Of a stretch of DNA of 64,000 bases, positions 59,809 through 64,000 are shown piece by piece (within the stretch, counting starts at the first letter, position 1; each line of letters starts with the position of its first letter). The notes under the pieces are model-generated. The model saw only the letters and a list, made by a program, of their open reading frames with translations, had not been told where the DNA came from and did not search any database. The position numbers and the translations under genes were made by a program. The stretch is from Geosiphon pyriformis. Taxonomy: Eukaryota > Glomeromycota > Glomeromycetes > Archaeosporales > Geosiphonaceae. Location: the NCBI GenBank assembly GCA_016748015.1, contig JAAOMT010000468.1:102998-166997 (forward strand), read 5' to 3'.

Positions 59809-62154
59809 ATGCGAACTCAAACACCATTTTTGCGCTCATTTCCCGCACTTAATCATGCGCGCTATCTGTTCTTCCTCTATAACCCTAACTTTCGGGCAAG
59901 ATTATATGCAAAGAAACAAAATTTGGCTCCTCAATTTTATTCGCCCTTTGTAACACGTTCAATTTCAACTTCAGCAAATGAATTCGCAGCTGTAAGAAAT
60001 CATAATTTTGATTCACGCTTGGTTGCCGAACGTTTTGTTGATGAAACAGACGTGGTTATTGTTGGTGGTGGACCATCAGGTCTCTCAGCTGCTATCAAAA
60101 TAAAGCAAATGGCAAATGCAGAACAAAAGGAATTTAGAGTGGTAATCCTTGATAAGGGGGCGGAAATCGGTAAGTGTTTAAACCTTGATTAAAAAGAGGT
60201 GCGTTGCTTTATTTGTCTAATGATTTCTTCAACTTTGGATACTTAGGTGCTCACATTCTTTCTGGATGTGTCCTTGAACCACGCACTTTAGATGAACTCA
60301 TTCCCTCTTGGAAGGAACGTGGAGCACCGGTCAATCAACCCGTGTTGAAGGATAATTTCCGATTACTTTTTAAAAACTCGGCTATCCCACTTCCCCATCC
60401 CCCTGTATTGAATAACGAAAAAAATTACATAGTAAGTCTCAGTAATGTGGTTAAATGGCTTTCAGAGCAGGCTGAAGAGCTCGGAGTTGAAGTTTATCCT
60501 GGATTTGCGGCAAGCGAGGTATATTTGTCTTCGTGGTTTTGAGTTAGGTTTTTGTTATATAGGATTTAAAAAATATCGCTTTCAAATAAATTATCTTTTT
60601 CCCTTTAGGTTCTTTACAATCAAGATGGAAGTGTGCGTGGTATTGCCACAAATGATATGGGGCTAGACAAAAATTTTAAACCAAAAGAAAATTATGAAAG
60701 AGGAATGGAATTTCATGCAAAAGTTACTCTCTTTGCGGAAGGTTGTCATGGCTCGCTTACTAAAACTCTGATACGTAAGTTCAATCTCCGTCATGGCAAA
60801 CAACCTCAAACCTATGGTATCGGTATAAAAGAAGTTTGGGAGATTGATCCTTCCAAACACGTTCCTGGCCTGGTGCTTCATACGATTGGGTGGCCCCTAG
60901 ATTACAAGACCTATGGCGGCTCTTTCCTATATACTATGGAAAACAACATTTTAGTGACTGGTTTTGTGGTTGCTCTAGATTATCAAAATCCATATTTGAA
61001 TCCCTACAAAGAGTTTCAGGTTTTATTCATTATTGTTCTAATGTGGCAATGATTTTGAGCTTTTAATATAACTCAAAATTCTTATGAAAACCTGTATAGA
61101 GGTGGAAACATCATCCCTATATCAAGAAATTTTTTGAAGATGGTAAGTGTATCGCATATGGTGCTCGGGCTTTAAATGAAGGTGGATTCCAGGTACAGAA
61201 TACAGATAATATATATTTATGATAATCATTGGTCAAGGATTTTGGTCACTTAAGTTATCAAAATTTAGTCCATTCCCAAATTAGTTTTTCCTGGGGGAGC
61301 CCTTATCGGGGATACAGCTGGTTTTCTCAATGTTCCTAAAATAAAAGGAACCCATACCGCTATGAAATCCGGTATTTTAGCCGGAGAAGCTGCTTATCTC
61401 GCAGTTACTTCGGGAGAATTTGCTGGCAATCCGATCACATTATCTTCTTACGAGGAGTCTCTTCAAAACTCATGGATATGGAAAGAATTATATTCCGTGA
61501 GGAATTTGCGCCCTTCTTTCAACTCCCCTCTTGGTTTATGGGGTGGCATTGCATATAGCGGCCTTGAACTCCTTTTTCTTAAAGGAAGAGTACCATTGAC
61601 GTTCAAACATCATCCCGATCATGCTACTTTGAAATATGCAAGGTGATTTAGAATCAATCCTTCAATTTCCTCTTTACTTATTTAGTGACTTCTGCTTCAA
61701 ACTCTCTTTATATGTATTCATCAAGTGAATGTAAACCAATTGAATATCCTAAACCGGATGGAAAAATATCCTTTGATCTTTTAGAGAATCTTTTTCGTAG
61801 TGGTACCAATCATACAGAAAACCAGCCAGTTCATTTGCGAATACGTGACCCGAAAATACCCGTCGCTAGGAATTTGAAGATGTTCGATGGACCGGAAGCA
61901 CGATACTGTCCTGGTAAGGTGTCTTAATAACATTTCTTAATTTGGAAGTCAGCCTTGATGCAATAATTTTCTTTTTTTACAAAGCCGGTGTATACGAGTT
62001 TGTTGATGACGAAGTTAATCCTGGTCAAAAAAGATTACAAATTAATTCACAAAATTGTGTACATTGCAAGACCTGCGATATCAAGGATGTATCTCAGAAC
62101 ATTGATTGGGTCACACCAGAAGGTGGAAATGGGCCGCGATATGTTCTTACATGA
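59809..62154 (+). CDS. Electron transfer flavoprotein-ubiquinone oxidoreductase (ETF-QO), mitochondrial
   Basis: Seven exons: 59809-60169, 60247-60518, 60609-61019, 61100-61192, 61269-61642, 61726-61913, 61985-62154. Total 1869 nt, 622 aa, close to human ETFDH (617). An Arg-rich N-terminus without acidic residues ([20 protein letters not shown]) looks like a mitochondrial presequence of about 50-60 residues. FAD-binding motif [16 protein letters not shown] starts at 81. Further family blocks: [54 protein letters not shown]. The 4Fe-4S ligands are Cys 565, 591, 594 and 597 ([21 protein letters not shown]). It passes electrons from acyl-CoA dehydrogenases via ETF to ubiquinone at the inner membrane. 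The yeast homologue is CIR2. All introns are short GT-AG. Confidence 0.97.
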
Positions 62155-62590
62155 GCTCTGAAGCCTCATTAATGAAAAAAGATTATACTTGAAATATTTT
62201 GAGTAGATAATGGCATACAAACCAATCTATCCTCATTTAGGCAGTTAGATATCTTCGTTTTACCATTAATATAATGGAGCTAATAACGGTTGAGGGTTTG
62301 ATCTCAATAAGAATAGAGGCGATTGATACTGTCCAGCAGTTGGAAGGTCTTAAACTTTGGACGAACTTAACCAATGAACCAGTTATAGCAGGTCCACTAT
62401 CTCAATAATTAATGGAAAATGAAGCATTGTTGGGATAGCAGAAATGAAGGGTTTTATCCAATGTATTCAAATAAATAATCTTTTTTTAGCTTGCCAAATC
62501 AAAAATAATAAAGGTCTTGACTGTTTAGTTCTATTAAATCAAGTCAAAGCAAACAAGCAACAAAGTTAATTGGAAAATTTTGCTTGAGCT
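62155..62590. other. Convergent intergenic region
   Basis: 436 bp between the 3' ends of ETF-QO (+) and the cystatin-like gene (-). I see no ORF, tRNA or structured RNA that can be supported; it should hold both 3' UTRs. Confidence 0.5.
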
Positions 62591-63152
62591 TTATGAGTTA
62601 AAGTAGACTAAAGGATCTTCAAGAGTGCGGATCGAGCCGGCTTTTGCGTCCCGAGTACTTCCTAGACCACCAGTGTCAATGTTGTAGAAATCGATGGGCT
62701 TATCATGTTGGTGATATTTGTGAGCTCTAGTAATTAATTCAAAAGATTGCCGTTTGTTAATCAATAATACCCTCAACGAAACTTTACACTTAACAAAAAA
62801 AAAACTTCAATTTTGCCAAAATGATTTTTTATAATTGATTACCTAGCATGAACGTATTTTCCCTCAGCAACCTGGATTTTACCAAAGTAATTCCAGCCAT
62901 AACCAACTTCTTCACGTGCAAAAAGCACCAATTTGTACGCCTTAATCCGGGCTATATCGTCGGTTTCATGGGTGTGATGCTATTTGATAAAATTGATAAA
63001 ATTCAGGAAGAAACCAAACGGTCGAAGCGAGAATAATAGAATCTTACAACTATATCATCATGACGCAAATCCTGGAGTTTTTTTATAACATCATGTTTGA
63101 CGGCATCGAAAATGGCAATCGCATCCTGGTCCGGTGCGCGAGGTGTATCCAT
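62591..63152 (-). CDS. Cystatin-like (stefin-type) protein
   Basis: Three exons: 63152-63048, 62979-62843, 62726-62591. Total 378 nt, 125 aa. N-terminus MDTPRAPDQDAIAIFDAVKH without a signal peptide. The central part ARIKAYKLVLFAREEVGYGW then NYFGKIQVAEGKYVHAR follows the pattern of stefins (helix, then QVVAGTNYFIKV, then YxHLRV). HKYHQHDKPIDFYNI parallels the second binding loop region, and the end LEDPLVYF parallels the stefin end. Differences: QVVAG reads EEVGYG and there is an insert (STRDAKAGSIRT) near the C-terminus. Stefins inhibit papain-like cysteine proteases in the cytosol; inhibition here is unproven. Confidence 0.68.
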
Positions 63153-63770
63153 TCCTTTTTATTAATAAATTTTAAAATGAGGTTTCCGTAAATAAAAAAG
63201 CAACATATTGTCTATTATAGGTAATAAGACGAGACTCTATTGCTGTTGCTTGTTGAATTTGAAACGAGAACCTGAAACTAAAAAAAATACAAACTGTTGA
63301 ATTGAGCGTCCGTCATTTCGTTATTTACGGTGGTGATAATTGAGTAAAGGTAGAATCCCGTTTATATAATATGTAGGGTTTCTTAATCGCGACAAATGAA
63401 ACCGATGCATACAAATATTGTTCGATACTGATATTTGGGGTATACGCAAATTTTGACTATGTTGGGGATTATTAGTAAAATAATATCAAACATGTGATTG
63501 CGTGCATGCATAGTACATCTTTTATATTTTTATTAGAAAATGCAAAAATTATATACAGAGATTACCTTATTATAAAGTAAGATGTTCTAGAAAAAAAATA
63601 GCTAATTAAACAATTACACTTTAAATTTTGCAACCGGATAATATTAATGATCCAAGATAATTTTATCATGTTAGCAGTAAGTTCGTTTACAAGAGTATAG
63701 TAAAATATATTTTTTTTCCATACCAAATCCGAATTGAAATTCCAAATTCTATTTTGCGGGAAGCTCATCC
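63153..63770. other. Region between cystatin-like and Yippee-like genes
   Basis: 618 bp. On the minus strand it should hold the 3' UTR of the Yippee-like gene and the promoter of the cystatin-like gene. An open frame at 63562-63768 (minus) is AT-rich and without motifs; I do not accept it as a gene. No RNA gene seen. Confidence 0.5.
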
Positions 63771-64000
63771 TTAAGGTTCATCCCATTGATTCTCTTTGGC
63801 TATCATGGCTTTCTCTACGATATATTTATTTTCTTTGTATTTTTGACTCTTTTCAAATGCGAATACCTATGTATGTGGAAAATTTTAAACAATAAAATGG
63901 AAATAATTTCAACACAATAATTCAAAATTTTGATTAACTTACATATTTCCATCCAACCACATGTTTGCAAACATTACATAAAATATCTTTTACAGAATGG
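63771..64000 (-). CDS. Yippee-like zinc-binding protein, 3' end only (window edge)
   Basis: Two exon pieces: 64000-63943 (continues outside the window) and 63866-63771, with a GT-AG intron between. Translation: HSVKDILCNVCKHVVGWKYV, then FAFEKSQKYKENKYIVEKAM, then IAKENQWDEP and stop. This is the C-terminal half of the Yippee domain: the second CxxC (CNVC) of the zinc site, GWKY, and SQKYKEGK-like. Yippee proteins (Moh1 in yeast, YPEL in animals) are small conserved zinc proteins of poorly known role. The N-terminal half, with the first CxxC, lies beyond 64000. Confidence 0.92.

Overview
The window looks like nuclear DNA of an intron-rich, AT-rich filamentous fungus. The best guess is an arbuscular mycorrhizal fungus (Glomeromycotina, Rhizophagus-like). 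This rests on short GT-AG introns, very AT-rich intergenic DNA, and a LINE whose last 270 codons resemble, from memory, the abundant LINEs of Rhizophagus. It is an inference; no database search was possible.

Positions 1 to about 47.97 kb are one nested retrotransposon island. It holds two related families of dUTPase-bearing Ty3/gypsy elements. Family 1 has four copies: Ty3-A (minus, 1-8770, cut by the window edge), Ty3-C (plus, 11258-30912, interrupted), Ty3-B (plus, 30024-40275, best preserved) and Ty3-E (plus, 41627-46504, very decayed), plus a fragment, Ty3-G (minus, 40276-41626). Family 2 has Ty3-D (plus, 16413-26085, nested in C), Ty3-H (minus fragment, 9775-11257) and a solo LTR (43595-44567, nested in E). 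Both families share the order gag (CCHC knuckle), aspartic protease, Cys-rich zinc-ribbon modules, a dUTPase-like domain, reverse transcriptase, RNase H, integrase and a tail of unknown function. All copies carry stops and frameshifts, mostly from C-to-T and G-to-A changes, so none is autonomous. Two LINE pieces are also present: an ORF2 3' end with poly(A) at 8771-9774 and a minus-strand ORF1 at 46505-47970.

The insertion order can be read from the junctions. H was hit by a LINE, which was hit by A. H was also hit by C, which was hit by D. The second LINE was hit by E, which was hit by G and by the solo LTR. C and B share one LTR of B type and have unrelated flanks, which points to recombination between elements.

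From about 48 kb to the end is an ordinary gene island. In order: coatomer delta subunit (+), translation release factor eRF1 (+), a Ser/Pro-rich protein of unknown function (-), a possible 42-aa ORF (+), the DEAD-box helicase ROK1/DDX52 (-), ETF-ubiquinone oxidoreductase (+), a cystatin-like protein (-) and the 3' end of a Yippee-like gene (-, cut by the window edge). Exon lengths of the four large spliced models and the cystatin-like model add up to whole codon numbers. These are housekeeping genes of vesicle transport, translation termination, ribosome biogenesis and mitochondrial electron transfer. I see no sign that they form a cluster with a common job.

The points most worth a second look are the dUTPase/zinc-ribbon retroelement architecture, the eRF1 stop (UGA-C, then an open frame and a probable 3' intron, as in a readthrough/NMD autoregulatory switch), the fungal cystatin-like gene, the shared-LTR tandem C-B, and the exchange of U3/3' modules between copies of family 1.
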